NCBI RefSeq assembly: GCF_902833145.1
Contig: NZ_CADFEN010000007.1
Location: 62,001-126,000, forward strand
From: Burkholderia sp. BCC0506
Lineage (GTDB): Bacteria > Pseudomonadota > Gammaproteobacteria > Burkholderiales > Burkholderiaceae
DNA length: 64,000 nt
Direction: 5' to 3'
Shown: positions 1-7,750 of the stretch, piece after piece
Layout of the letters: each line of letters starts with the position of its first letter
How positions within the stretch are numbered: the stretch's first letter is position 1
Notes under the pieces: generated by a model
Seen by the model: only the letters and a program-made list of their open reading frames with translations
What the model was told of the DNA's origin: nothing
Database searches by the model: none
Made by a program: the position numbers and the translations under genes

Positions 1-642
1 CAGGTCGAGATGCGCGCGCACGAACGCCCGCGCGCTTTCGACGATCACGTTGCGATTCCAGAACGACGGATGGCGGTCGGGATCGCCGAACACGTGGGCG
101 ATTCCCGGCTCGTCCGTGCAGCAGCGCGGATCGACCGCGCCGCTGATGCTGCCGACCGCGCCGAACGTGTCGGGCCGGTCGAGCGCGATGCGCAGCGCGC
201 CGAAGCCGCCCATGCTGAGCCCCGTGATCGCGCGCGCGTGCTGGGCCGCGATCGTGCGGAAATGCAGGTCGACGTAGGACACGACTTCATCGCCGATGAA
301 AGTTTCGTAGCGGCTGCCCGAATCGAACGGGCTGTCGATGTACCAGCTTTCGTGTCCGCCGTCGGGCATCACGAGGATCACGCGGTAGCGGTCGGCCAGC
401 GCGGCGATGTGCGTGTTCGATGTCCAGTCGGTATGGTCGCCGCCGGAGCCGTGCAGCAGATAGACGACCGGGTAGCGTTCGCCGTGGTTGTCGCGCGCGT
501 AATCGTCGGGCAGCACGATGGTGGCCTTCAGCGTCTCGCTCATCGCCGCGCTCGGAATCGCGACGACCCGCGCATGGAACGCGAGGGCGGGGCTCGTGAC
601 CGCGAGCAGCAGGAGTAGCCAGAAGGTACGTGCCAGGTTCAT
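1..642 (-). CDS. Secreted esterase, alpha/beta hydrolase (3' end outside window)
   Basis: Read on the minus strand from the ATG at 642, the frame stays open for 214 codons to the window edge, so the C-terminus is missing. Residues 1-21 form a signal peptide ending in SPALA. YLLHGSGG at 61-68 is an oxyanion-loop motif, and GLSMGGFG at 141-148 places the nucleophile at Ser143. This pattern is that of the esterase D / antigen 85-like family (tributyrin esterases, S-formylglutathione hydrolase relatives). The acid and histidine of the triad lie beyond the edge. A second in-frame ATG at 654 is possible; an AAGGA lies only three bases before the 642 ATG, so the start is not settled. The product is inferred to be exported; the substrate cannot be told. 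Confidence 0.8.
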   Translation of the reverse strand, partial: MNLARTFWLLLLLAVTSPALAFHARVVAIPSAAMSETLKATIVLPDDYARDNHGERYPVVYLLHGSGGDHTDWTSNTHIAALADRYRVILVMPDGGHESWYIDSPFDSGSRYETFIGDEVVSYVDLHFRTIAAQHARAITGLSMGGFGALRIALDRPDTFGAVGSISGAVDPRCCTDEPGIAHVFGDPDRHPSFWNRNVIVESARAFVRAHLDL

Positions 643-752
643 CGATCCTTGCATGTGTCGGTCCAGTCCGGCGCGGGACACCGGGAAAACCCTGTTCCGG
701 CGACTCTAGCAACCGCGCCTTTCAACCATATTTCGGCGAATCCTACGAGTTG

Positions 753-1493
753 TCAGCCGGACGGCTTGCATACGATGCGCGCGATGGCCGCGCGCAACGC
801 ATCGGGCCGCTCGGCCGCGATCAGGTGCCCGCAGCCCGCGATCGTGTCGAAGCCGGCGCAGCGTGCGAGCGCGTGCTCGGGCACGTGCCAGCCCGTGCGC
901 GAGCGTTCGCCGGCGATCAGCCAGACGGGATGACGCTCGAACACCTGCGCGAGCGCCGGCAGGTAGCCCGCGGCGCCGGTCGTCTCGACCACCGAGCGGC
1001 CCATCGCGCGCAGCGTCGATGCCGGTTGATGCGCGAGCCAGCGGCGTGCGTCGGCGAGCTGGCCCGGCGACGGTGCGTCGATCGCGCCGCGCAGCCAGTC
1101 GAGCGGGGCCGCGCGCAGGCCGTCGAGCATCGCGTCGGCCTCGTCGGGCGTCATGCGGCCGACCGATGCGGACCAGAACGCGTCGTCGAGCGTGAAATTG
1201 CCTTCGACGTTGACGATGCGCCGCACGCGCTCGGGGTGCGCATGCGCGAACAGCATCGCGATCGCGCCGCCGACCGAATGGCCGACGACATCGACCGGCT
1301 GCATGCCGAAGTGCGTCTCGACGGTTTGCCGCATGTGCTCGACCTGCGCGGCAAGCGAGATCGCGTCGGGCGGCGCGGCGCGATGCACGCCGTAGCCGAG
1401 CAGGTCCGGGCAGAGCTGCGGGCCATTCCATCCGCGCACGTCGAACGTGCCGATGAAACCGTGAATGAAGACGACGGGCGTGGACGGGATCAT
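753..1493 (-). CDS. Alpha/beta fold hydrolase
   Basis: A 246-residue cytoplasmic hydrolase. It opens with VVFIHGFIGTFD (HG oxyanion motif near residues 10-11) and carries the nucleophile elbow GHSVGG; the late GCGHLIAAERP supplies the likely catalytic histidine, so a complete triad is visible. The reading frame continues far upstream inside the neighbouring gene, but the start is taken at 1493 because the domain begins exactly there and the ATG overlaps the TGA of the preceding gene in an ATGA arrangement. The two genes are therefore probably translationally coupled. Members of this family include esterases, haloperoxidase-like enzymes and C-C bond hydrolases; nothing here picks one. Confidence 0.85.
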   Translation of the reverse strand: MIPSTPVVFIHGFIGTFDVRGWNGPQLCPDLLGYGVHRAAPPDAISLAAQVEHMRQTVETHFGMQPVDVVGHSVGGAIAMLFAHAHPERVRRIVNVEGNFTLDDAFWSASVGRMTPDEADAMLDGLRAAPLDWLRGAIDAPSPGQLADARRWLAHQPASTLRAMGRSVVETTGAAGYLPALAQVFERHPVWLIAGERSRTGWHVPEHALARCAGFDTIAGCGHLIAAERPDALRAAIARIVCKPSG

Positions 1494-2296
1494 GCGGCAT
1501 GCGCTGAAGGAAGCGGCGGCAATTCGAGTTCGGCAAGCAGTTCGTCGAGTTCGAGCAGGTGCGTGCGGTCGTGGTCGAGCAGCTCGCGCACGAGCTCGTC
1601 GAGCGACATGCGACGGATGCCGTCGCGCAGCCCGCAGCGGGCGAGTTGCGCCGGTTCCAGCGCGGCCGCGGTGGCGCACAGCGCGGCGCGGCCGGTGCGG
1701 AACGCCGCGACGGCGAGATCGAGCGGCTGCGCGAGATAGTCGCGTTGCGCGGCGAGCGCGGTGCCGTCGACCGATTCGATCACGGGCAGCTCGGCGGTGC
1801 GCACGGCGTCGATGCGCGCGGCGAACACCGCGTCGAGATCGCGCAGGTGGCATGCATGTTCGACGAGCGAGAAGCCGGTGCCGGCCGGCCGGCGCGTGGC
1901 CAGCGCGGCCGGCACATGGGCCGCATACGCGGCGAGCCGGGCCGGCAGGCGCGCCAGTTCGGCGACGACGTCGGCGAACGGCAGCCGCTGCGGGTATGCG
2001 CTGAACACCGCGCCATAGCTGAACAGCGCGCCGCCGAGCCGCCCGCGCGCCTGCACGACTGCGTGGCCGCGGCGACGCATGACGTCGGCGACCATCGCGC
2101 CGCAGAACTGGCGGGCCGTCGTGTCGGCTTCGACTTCGGGGAATTTGCGCGCGATCTCGTCCTGGATCGCGCCGATCGCCGCGACGCCGACGCGCGAGAG
2201 CGCCGCGAACTCGAGATAGCGCCCGGGCTGTTCGATCAGCGCCTCGAGCTGGGCGCCGAGCGCGGTCAAGCGGAAACGGTCGAAACGGGAATGCAT
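1490..2296 (-). CDS. DinB-like putative metal-dependent protein
   Basis: A 268-residue protein. Its C-terminal half has the spaced histidines of the DinB/YfiT four-helix fold (EHACHLRD, then HDRTHLLELDEL), which in this family bind a divalent metal. The N-terminal ~110 residues look like a small regulatory domain or a second helical bundle (RFRLTALGAQLEALIEQPG). The frame is open to 2374, but the ATG at 2296 is preferred because the upstream codons run through a large palindrome (2300-2350) that looks regulatory. The stop overlaps the start of the downstream hydrolase. Function is unknown; DinB-like proteins in other bacteria act in thiol transfer or stress responses. Confidence 0.7.
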   Translation of the reverse strand: MHSRFDRFRLTALGAQLEALIEQPGRYLEFAALSRVGVAAIGAIQDEIARKFPEVEADTTARQFCGAMVADVMRRRGHAVVQARGRLGGALFSYGAVFSAYPQRLPFADVVAELARLPARLAAYAAHVPAALATRRPAGTGFSLVEHACHLRDLDAVFAARIDAVRTAELPVIESVDGTALAAQRDYLAQPLDLAVAAFRTGRAALCATAAALEPAQLARCGLRDGIRRMSLDELVRELLDHDRTHLLELDELLAELELPPLPSAHAA

Positions 2297-2299
2297 GAC

Positions 2300-2350
2300 G
2301 GCGCCCTGACTAGTAACGTAACAAAACGATACGTTACGATTCAGGGCGCC
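2300..2350. promoter_or_regulatory. 51-bp concentric palindrome, candidate operator
   Basis: The outer arms GGCGCCCTGA (2300-2309) and TCAGGGCGCC (2341-2350) are perfect complements. The inner arms GTAACGT (2313-2319) and ACGTTAC (2331-2337) share the same centre at 2325. The block begins four bases upstream of the DinB-like gene's ATG. Inner arms of this type, about one helical turn apart, suit a dimeric repressor such as a TetR or MarR protein. The outer arms could equally form a hairpin in the leader RNA. No regulator gene adjoins it. Confidence 0.55.
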
Positions 2351-2447
2351 GTCAACCGGCTCATTCGGGTACAAGCGGGCTGTGCCCGCACCGCCCGCTT
2401 GCCCGGTTCAGGGCTTCTGCCGCGTCGATTTCCGCGACGATGGCCGC

Positions 2448-2837
2448 TTACGGTTTCTGCAGCCCGGGGGTGAATGCGGGGCTGAAATCCTCGGCCTCGA
2501 ACAGCGGGCGGATCTCGATGTCGGAGTCGCCGGGCATCGGGTTCGGGCAGCGCTTCACCCATTCGACGGCCTCGTCCATCGATTTCACGCGCCAGAGCCA
2601 GTAGCCGGCGATGAGTTCCTTCGTTTCGGCGAACGGGCCGTCGATGACGGTGCGGTTCTTGCCGGAAAAGTGCACGCGCTTGCCGCGGCTGCTCGGGCGC
2701 AATCCGTCGGCGGCGAGCAGGATGCCGGCTTTCATCAGTTCCTCGTTGAAGCGGCCCATTGCGGCCATGCATTCGGTGTCGGGCATCCGGTCGGATTCGG
2801 AATCGGCGGTGGCTTTGACGATGACCATGACGCGCAT
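2448..2837 (-). CDS. YCII-related domain protein
   Basis: A 129-residue single-domain protein of the YCII/DGPF family. It starts with the strand MRVMVIVKA and has the family hallmark DGPFAETKE at about 66-74, followed by an amphipathic segment ending in an acidic tail (FEAEDFSPAF). AAGGAG six bases upstream of the ATG supports the start. YCII domains form a ferredoxin-like fold with a conserved His/Asp pair and are often found near sigma factors or in small metabolic enzymes. No sigma factor is adjacent here, so the role is unknown. Confidence 0.85.
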   Translation of the reverse strand: MRVMVIVKATADSESDRMPDTECMAAMGRFNEELMKAGILLAADGLRPSSRGKRVHFSGKNRTVIDGPFAETKELIAGYWLWRVKSMDEAVEWVKRCPNPMPGDSDIEIRPLFEAEDFSPAFTPGLQKP

Positions 2838-3052
2838 TGTCGTATCTCCTTGAAAGGGAACAGGGCGTTTGCCGGTTATGCGACGGCAAAACGATCGGTT
2901 ACGACAAGACGACGCGCGACGGCCGCACGAATCGACATCGCGGGCGAGAAATTTTCACGCGCGATCGAGACGGCGGGCCGCGCGGCCGCTGTCACGGAGC
3001 GCATCGGCAAAACTGGTATGCTGATCCGCATCACGTGTACGTGGAGGGCGCC

Positions 3053-3283
3053 ATGGCTGCTAAGGAAGTGTCGAAAAAGAAGTACCTGAAAATCCTGAAC
3101 AAACGCCTGCGCGCGGAGCCGGCGGCCCCGGCCGGCGCGTCGTTCGTCTTTTTCCCGCTGGGCGCGAAGGCGAAGCACGCGACGGGCGTCGTGTCCGGCG
3201 ACGCGCGCAGCAAGCGCGAACTGGCCGTGATGGCCGCGGTCCAGCGCAAGGCGGCCGAAGAGTTCGTCGTCGCCGACGCCTGA
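3053..3283 (+). CDS. Small conserved basic protein, function unknown
   Basis: A 76-residue protein opening with the lysine-rich MAAKEVSKKKYLKILNKRL and continuing with a short beta-rich part (ASFVFFPLGAKAKHATG). A GGAGG six bases before the ATG sets the start; the frame is open upstream but that stretch has no coding look. No domain is recognised. It stands alone between the divergent YCII gene and a convergent transporter gene. The composition suggests a small nucleic-acid-associated or ribosome-associated protein, but that is a guess. Confidence 0.6.
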   Translation: MAAKEVSKKKYLKILNKRLRAEPAAPAGASFVFFPLGAKAKHATGVVSGDARSKRELAVMAAVQRKAAEEFVVADA

Positions 3284-3324
3284 CGGGCTCCGGCCGTACC
3301 CTGCCGGATGACCGCCGCCGCGGC

Positions 3325-3444
3325 TTACGCGGCGGCGGCTTCGCAGTGAGTGATCGCGCCGGCGAGCATGCGCGGAATGTCGTCCGTGATCGCCGGGCCG
3401 TGCATCGTCAGCATGATGTCGAGATCGAGCGCCCGGATGCGGCT
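3325..3444 (-). pseudogene. 3' remnant of a metallo-beta-lactamase-fold hydrolase gene
   Basis: On the minus strand about 40 codons end in TMHGPAITDDIPRMLAGAI and a TAA-type stop at 3325. An HGP motif after a hydrophobic strand (LDLDIML) resembles the end of metallo-beta-lactamase or di-iron flavoprotein-type domains. The rest of such a protein is absent: the next sequence upstream on the same strand is the end of the MFS gene at 3473. This suggests a deletion that removed the 5' part. The fragment is short, so chance resemblance cannot be excluded. Confidence 0.35.
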
Positions 3445-3472
3445 CGAAACGGCTTGAAAACCCACCCCGCGA

Positions 3473-4894
3473 TCAGGACGCCTTGTCCGCCGCCGCCGGA
3501 TACCGGCCGCTGCCGCCCGCTTCATCGCCTGCCGCCAGTTGCTCCAGCGCGAGCCCCTTCGTCTCGATCCCGAGCGTCCACACGGCGATCGCCGCCGCGA
3601 CGAACGACAGCGCGCCGAGCGTGAACACGCCGCCCTGGCCGAACACCGGCAGCACGACGCCGACCACGTAAGGCCCGATCAGCGAGCCGATGCGGCCGAT
3701 CGCCGACGCGAAGCCCGAGCCCGTCGCGCGCGCGCCGGTGCCGTACAACTCGGGCGTGTACGTGTACAGCGCCGCCCACATCCCGAACAGGAAGAACTGC
3801 ATCGCGAGGCCCGTGACGATCAGCAGCGTCGTGCTGCCGCCGTACAGCGCGCTCTGGCCGTACGCGTACGCCATCGCGCCGCCGCCGATCAGCGACGCGA
3901 TGCAGGTCGGCTTGCGTCCCCACCGCTCGACGAGCCATGCGGCGCACAGGAAGCCCGGCACGCCGCCGAGCGAGATCAGCACCGTGTAGAAGACGGACTT
4001 CGTGACTTCGAAGCCGGCCTGCTGCAGCAGCGCGCCGAGCCACGACGTGAGGCCGTAGAAGCCGAGCAGCGCGAAGAACCACAGCAGCCACACCATCACC
4101 GTGCGGCGGCGGTACACGCCGCTCCAGATTTCGCGCAGCGCGCCGCGACCGCGGGCGGCGGCCGGCTCGGCGAGCCGCGACGGCGGCGGCAGCGTCGTGA
4201 CGCCGGCCGAGCGCATCACCTTCGCCTCGATCGCGTGCATCACCGTGTCGGCCTCCGCGTGCCGGCCCGCATGCTCGAGCCAGCGCGGCGATTCCGGCAC
4301 GATGCGGCGCACGACGAGCACGAACACGGCCGGAATCGCGAGCAGCGCGAACACGGTGCGCCAGCCGAACTGCGGCAGCACGAAATACGCGACGATGCCG
4401 GCCGTGATGAAGCCGAGCGGCCAGAAGCCGTCCATCAGCGCGATCAGGCGGCCGCGTTTTTCGGTCGGCACGAATTCGGACAGCAAAGTCTGCGCGACCG
4501 GAAACTCCATCCCCATCCCGATGCCGAGCAGCACGCGGTAGACGATCAGCGCGTCGACGCTCTGCGCGGTCGAGCACAGGTACGACGCGGCGCCCCACAG
4601 CACCATGCTCCACTGGAACACGGGCCGGCGGCCGAACCGGTCGGCGAGCAGGCCGGCCACGGCCGCGCCGAGCACCATCCCGAAGAAGCTGGCGCTCGCG
4701 ACGAGGCCGGCGGCCGCGGTCGACAGCCCGAACTCCTTGCGGATCGAGCCGAGCACGAACGTCATCGTGCCGAGATCGACCGAGTCGAAGAAGAACGCGA
4801 TCGCGATGATCAGGAAGATGCGCTTGTGATAGCCGGAGAACGGCAGACGTTCGAGCCGGGCGGCGGCGGAGGCGGGAGCGGTGGCGGCGGGCAT
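3473..4894 (-). CDS. MFS transporter, metabolite:H+ symporter type
   Basis: A 473-residue inner-membrane carrier with twelve predicted membrane segments. The first loop has the MFS signature GLLADRFGRRPVFQW, and the sixth segment is followed by PESPRWLEHAGR, the motif typical of the sugar-porter and aromatic-acid/metabolite symporter branches. A hydrophilic central loop is followed by a second half beginning RRRTVMVWLLWFF. AGAGGA upstream of the ATG supports the start. The leader between 4895 and 5037 has two strong hairpins. The substrate is not evident; related proteins carry aromatic acids, dicarboxylates or sugars. Confidence 0.85.
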   Translation of the reverse strand: MPAATAPASAAARLERLPFSGYHKRIFLIIAIAFFFDSVDLGTMTFVLGSIRKEFGLSTAAAGLVASASFFGMVLGAAVAGLLADRFGRRPVFQWSMVLWGAASYLCSTAQSVDALIVYRVLLGIGMGMEFPVAQTLLSEFVPTEKRGRLIALMDGFWPLGFITAGIVAYFVLPQFGWRTVFALLAIPAVFVLVVRRIVPESPRWLEHAGRHAEADTVMHAIEAKVMRSAGVTTLPPPSRLAEPAAARGRGALREIWSGVYRRRTVMVWLLWFFALLGFYGLTSWLGALLQQAGFEVTKSVFYTVLISLGGVPGFLCAAWLVERWGRKPTCIASLIGGGAMAYAYGQSALYGGSTTLLIVTGLAMQFFLFGMWAALYTYTPELYGTGARATGSGFASAIGRIGSLIGPYVVGVVLPVFGQGGVFTLGALSFVAAAIAVWTLGIETKGLALEQLAAGDEAGGSGRYPAAADKAS

Positions 4895-4910
4895 GGCGTC
4901 CTCTGAAATG

Positions 4911-4945
4911 AAAAAGGGGCCGCGCAGCGCATGCTCGAGGGCCCC
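4911..4945 (-). terminator. Hairpin plus U-run in the leader of the MFS gene
   Basis: Read on the minus strand, GGGGCC (complement of 4940-4945) pairs with GGCCCC (complement of 4916-4921) and is followed at once by TTTTT (complement of 4911-4915). It lies only about 17 bases before the MFS start codon. It could be the last terminator of the upstream ABC genes or an attenuator controlling entry into the MFS gene. Confidence 0.45.
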
Positions 4946-4992
4946 GATGCTTCGTATTCAGTAGACGCGACCACAAACTGCCGCATCGGAGG

Positions 4993-5037
4993 AAAAGCGC
5001 CGCCCGCTTGCCGAAATGCGTCATCGGCGGGCGGCGC
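4993..5037 (-). terminator. Intrinsic terminator after the ABC exporter genes
   Basis: On the minus strand an 11-bp perfect stem (arms 5027-5037 and 4997-5007, GCGCCGCCCGC and its complement) with a 19-base loop is followed by TTTT (4996-4993). It lies 17 bases beyond the stop codon of the ABC permease. Confidence 0.6.
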
Positions 5038-5053
5038 GTGACGCCGGGCAGCG

Positions 5054-5815
5054 TCAGTTCGTCAGCTTGTAGCCGGTGCGGAACATCCACGCGACGATCG
5101 CGAGCAGGACCACGAGGAACAGCGCGGTCGCGGCGAGGCTGATCCACACGTGCACGTCGGCGATCCCGTAGAACGACCAGCGAAAGCCGCTGATCAGGTA
5201 GACGATCGGGTTGAACAGCGTGACGACGCGCCACGCGGGCGGCAGCATGTCGACGGAGTAGAAGCTGCCGCCGAGGAACGTGAGCGGCGTGATGATCAGC
5301 AGCGGCACGAGCTGCAGTTTCTCGAAGCTGTCGGCCCAGATGCCGATCACGAAGCCGAACAGGCTGAACGTGACGGCCGTCAGCACCAGGAACAGCACCA
5401 TCCAGAACGGATGCAGGATGTGTAGCGGCACGAACAGGCCGGCCGTGGCGAGGATGATCACGCCGAGCAGGATCGACTTCGACGCGGCCGCGCCGACGTA
5501 CGCGATCACGATCTCCCAGTACGACACGGGCGCGGACAGGATCTCGTAGATCGTGCCGGTGAAGCGCGGGAAGTAGATGCCGAACGACGCGTTCGAGATG
5601 CTCTGCGACAGCAGCGACAGCATCACGAGGCCCGGCACGATGAACGACCCGTAGCCGATGCCGTTCACGTCGCTGATGCGCGAGCCGATCGCGGAGCCGA
5701 ACACGACGAAATACAGCGACGTCGAGATCACCGGCGCGATGATGCTCTGCATCAGCGTGCGGCGCGTGCGGGCCATTTCTGCGCGATAGATCGCGCGGAT
5801 TCCATGCCAGTTCAT
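5054..5815 (-). CDS. ABC-2 type transporter permease (YadH-like)
   Basis: A 253-residue membrane protein with six hydrophobic segments in the ABC-2 exporter arrangement. The amphipathic N-terminus ([15 protein letters not shown]) precedes the first segment. The cytoplasmic sequence [20 protein letters not shown] is the family's conserved coupling region, and [18 protein letters not shown] is the typical late motif. The gene begins three bases after the stop of the ATPase gene, so the two form an operon. The pair most resembles YadG/YadH of Escherichia coli, a half-size exporter of unknown substrate. Confidence 0.9.
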   Translation of the reverse strand: MNWHGIRAIYRAEMARTRRTLMQSIIAPVISTSLYFVVFGSAIGSRISDVNGIGYGSFIVPGLVMLSLLSQSISNASFGIYFPRFTGTIYEILSAPVSYWEIVIAYVGAAASKSILLGVIILATAGLFVPLHILHPFWMVLFLVLTAVTFSLFGFVIGIWADSFEKLQLVPLLIITPLTFLGGSFYSVDMLPPAWRVVTLFNPIVYLISGFRWSFYGIADVHVWISLAATALFLVVLLAIVAWMFRTGYKLTN

Positions 5816-5818
5816 GGG

Positions 5819-6778
5819 TCAGGCTCCTTGCGCGCCGTTGCGGCGGTTGTCGATCAGGCTGACGAAAATGTCCTCCAGCGAGCTCTGCGTCGTGTGCAGG
5901 TCGCGAAAGCCGATGCCGGCCGAGCCGAGCGCGTTGATGAGTTTCGCGATGCTCGCGTCGTCGCGCTGCGAGTCGTACGTATAGACGAGCGCGGCGCCGT
6001 CTTCCGCGCGTTCGAGCCCGAACGGCGCGAGCGCGGGCGGCACGTCCGCGAGCGGCTGCTCGAGCTGCACGGTGAGCTGCTTCTTGCCGAGCTTGCGCAT
6101 CAGTTCGTGCTTTTCCTCGACGAGCACGAGCTCGCCGCCGAGGATGATGCCGATCCGGTCAGCCATCTCCTCGGCTTCCTCGATGTAGTGCGTGGTGAGC
6201 AGGATCGTCACGCCGCTTTCGCGCAGCGAATCGACGAGCTTCCACATGTCGCGGCGCAGCTCGACGTCGACGCCGGCCGTCGGCTCGTCGAGGAACAGGA
6301 TGCGCGGCTCGTGCGACAGCGCCTTCGCGATCATCACGCGGCGCTTCATGCCGCCCGACAGCGTCATCAGCTTGTTGTCGCGCTTGTCCCACAGCGACAG
6401 CGCCTTCAGCGTCTTCTCGATATACGCGGGATCGGGCGCCTTGCCGAACAGGCCGCGGCTGAACGACACAGTGGCCCAGACCGTTTCGAACGCGTCGGTG
6501 GTCAGCTCCTGCGGCACGAGGCCGATCATTTCGCGAGCCGCGCGGTATTGATCGCGGATGTCGTGGCCGCCGACCGTCACGCGGCCTTCGGTCGGCGTGA
6601 CGATGCCGCAGATCGAGCCGATCAGCGTCGTCTTGCCGGCGCCGTTGGGCCCGAGCAGCGCGAAGATCTCGCCGGGGCGGATGTCGAGTGTCACGTGCTT
6701 CAGCGCCTGGAAGCCGGACGCGTAAGTCTTGGAGAGGTCGGAGACGGAAAGGATCGGTTGCATGCTCACGGATGGCAC
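5819..6778 (-). CDS. ABC transporter ATP-binding protein (YadG-like)
   Basis: A 319-residue ATPase. Walker A GPNGAGKT lies at 43-50, the Q-loop glutamine at 90, the signature LSGGMKRR at 140-147, Walker [11 protein letters not shown] at 160-169 and the switch histidine at about 197 ([13 protein letters not shown]). About 100 further residues form the C-terminal domain seen in YadG/NatA/CcmA-type exporters. An internal ATG at 6763 could be the true start, since the domain begins right after it ([13 protein letters not shown]) and neither ATG has a strong Shine-Dalgarno sequence. It powers the permease encoded immediately downstream. Confidence 0.9.
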   Translation of the reverse strand: MPSVSMQPILSVSDLSKTYASGFQALKHVTLDIRPGEIFALLGPNGAGKTTLIGSICGIVTPTEGRVTVGGHDIRDQYRAAREMIGLVPQELTTDAFETVWATVSFSRGLFGKAPDPAYIEKTLKALSLWDKRDNKLMTLSGGMKRRVMIAKALSHEPRILFLDEPTAGVDVELRRDMWKLVDSLRESGVTILLTTHYIEEAEEMADRIGIILGGELVLVEEKHELMRKLGKKQLTVQLEQPLADVPPALAPFGLERAEDGAALVYTYDSQRDDASIAKLINALGSAGIGFRDLHTTQSSLEDIFVSLIDNRRNGAQGA

Positions 6779-7750
6779 GGCCGGCCGGCGCGACGGCGGG
6801 CGCCGCGCGTGCCCGGCGCCGCCGCTGCGAAGCGGCCGGGAACGGGGACGGCATGGCGAACGGGCGTCATGTCGAACGGCAGGGTGGTGCGGGATCGCGG
6901 GACCGCCATATTAGCAATCGGCAGATCGAAATGCATTCTGGTGGGAAGGTCGGGCCGTGTCGGCGTCGGATTTGCGCGAATTGCGGCGATATCGCTCGAT
7001 GGATCGATGTTTTATTTGTGTGGCGCGAACAATTGGCGCCGGGCAGATGTCTCTCGCGCATGCCGGCACGCGCCACGCGGTGCTGCCCGGCAGCGACGGC
7101 ACGCTCGCGATCGTCGACGTGTAAGGTTGCACCGCAACATGCTTGCGGGCCGCCGAAGGCCGGCCCGCCTGGCTCGGCGTGAATCGGCGGCCGCCGTTCA
7201 AACGCGTGTTCCACGGCCCGGTATTTGTCTGAGCAAATAAAATGAAGGCCGTTTGAAAATCTGTTAAATACCGTATGAACGCTAGGATCGCGCGGGTTCA
7301 TTCGTTTGGAACTCTGCATCCATTTACTTGCGGGAAGGGGCCGCTCATAGTCTCGACACACGACGCATCACGATAACGAATCAAGCGTACGTATGGAGAC
7401 CGAACCATGAGACGCCTATCCGCGGGGCCAGCGGGACTGCCGTTTCCCGATTTTTCGCTGAATGCAGGTGCGATGCAGGTCGCGCGCCTGCATCGTCGCC
7501 TCGCCGCGTAGCGGCGAACCAGCGGCAAGCCACTTTCCGTTTCGATCGTTCCGACGGCGCCGTGCCGCATGACGGCGCTGCGGGAGCGCGTTTGTCTGCC
7601 GCCGCGGCATGTGCCGCGTATGCCTGACTTGCCTCGCGGCAGTTTTGCGTGCATGTCATGCGCCACGCACTCGTGCGGCGGTGCGATACCAACCGGCGGG
7701 CCATGCAGCCCGGCCGGACGAGACTTGTCGTACCTGAAAAGGAGGGGTTG
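6779..7750. other. Long intergenic region upstream of the DUF2957 cluster
   Basis: No convincing gene is visible in these 972 bases. The part from about 6900 to 7400 is more AT-rich than the surrounding coding DNA and holds TGAGCAAATAAAATGAAG-like stretches near 7210-7245 that could contain promoters for the rightward cluster. A GC hairpin (7145-7152 with 7161-7168) has no U-run. A frame ending in TRHAVLPGSDGTLAIVDV and TAA (near 7124) has a protein-like tail but no credible start. Confidence 0.4.

Noticed and set aside
6952-7124. A plus-strand frame ending TRHAVLPGSDGTLAIVDV and TAA
   Set aside because: The last ~25 residues look protein-like, but there is no start, no ribosome site and no recognisable upstream sequence. 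At most it is an old gene remnant.
7145-7168. GC hairpin as a terminator
   Set aside because: The 8-bp stem has no U-run on either strand and no gene ends just before it.
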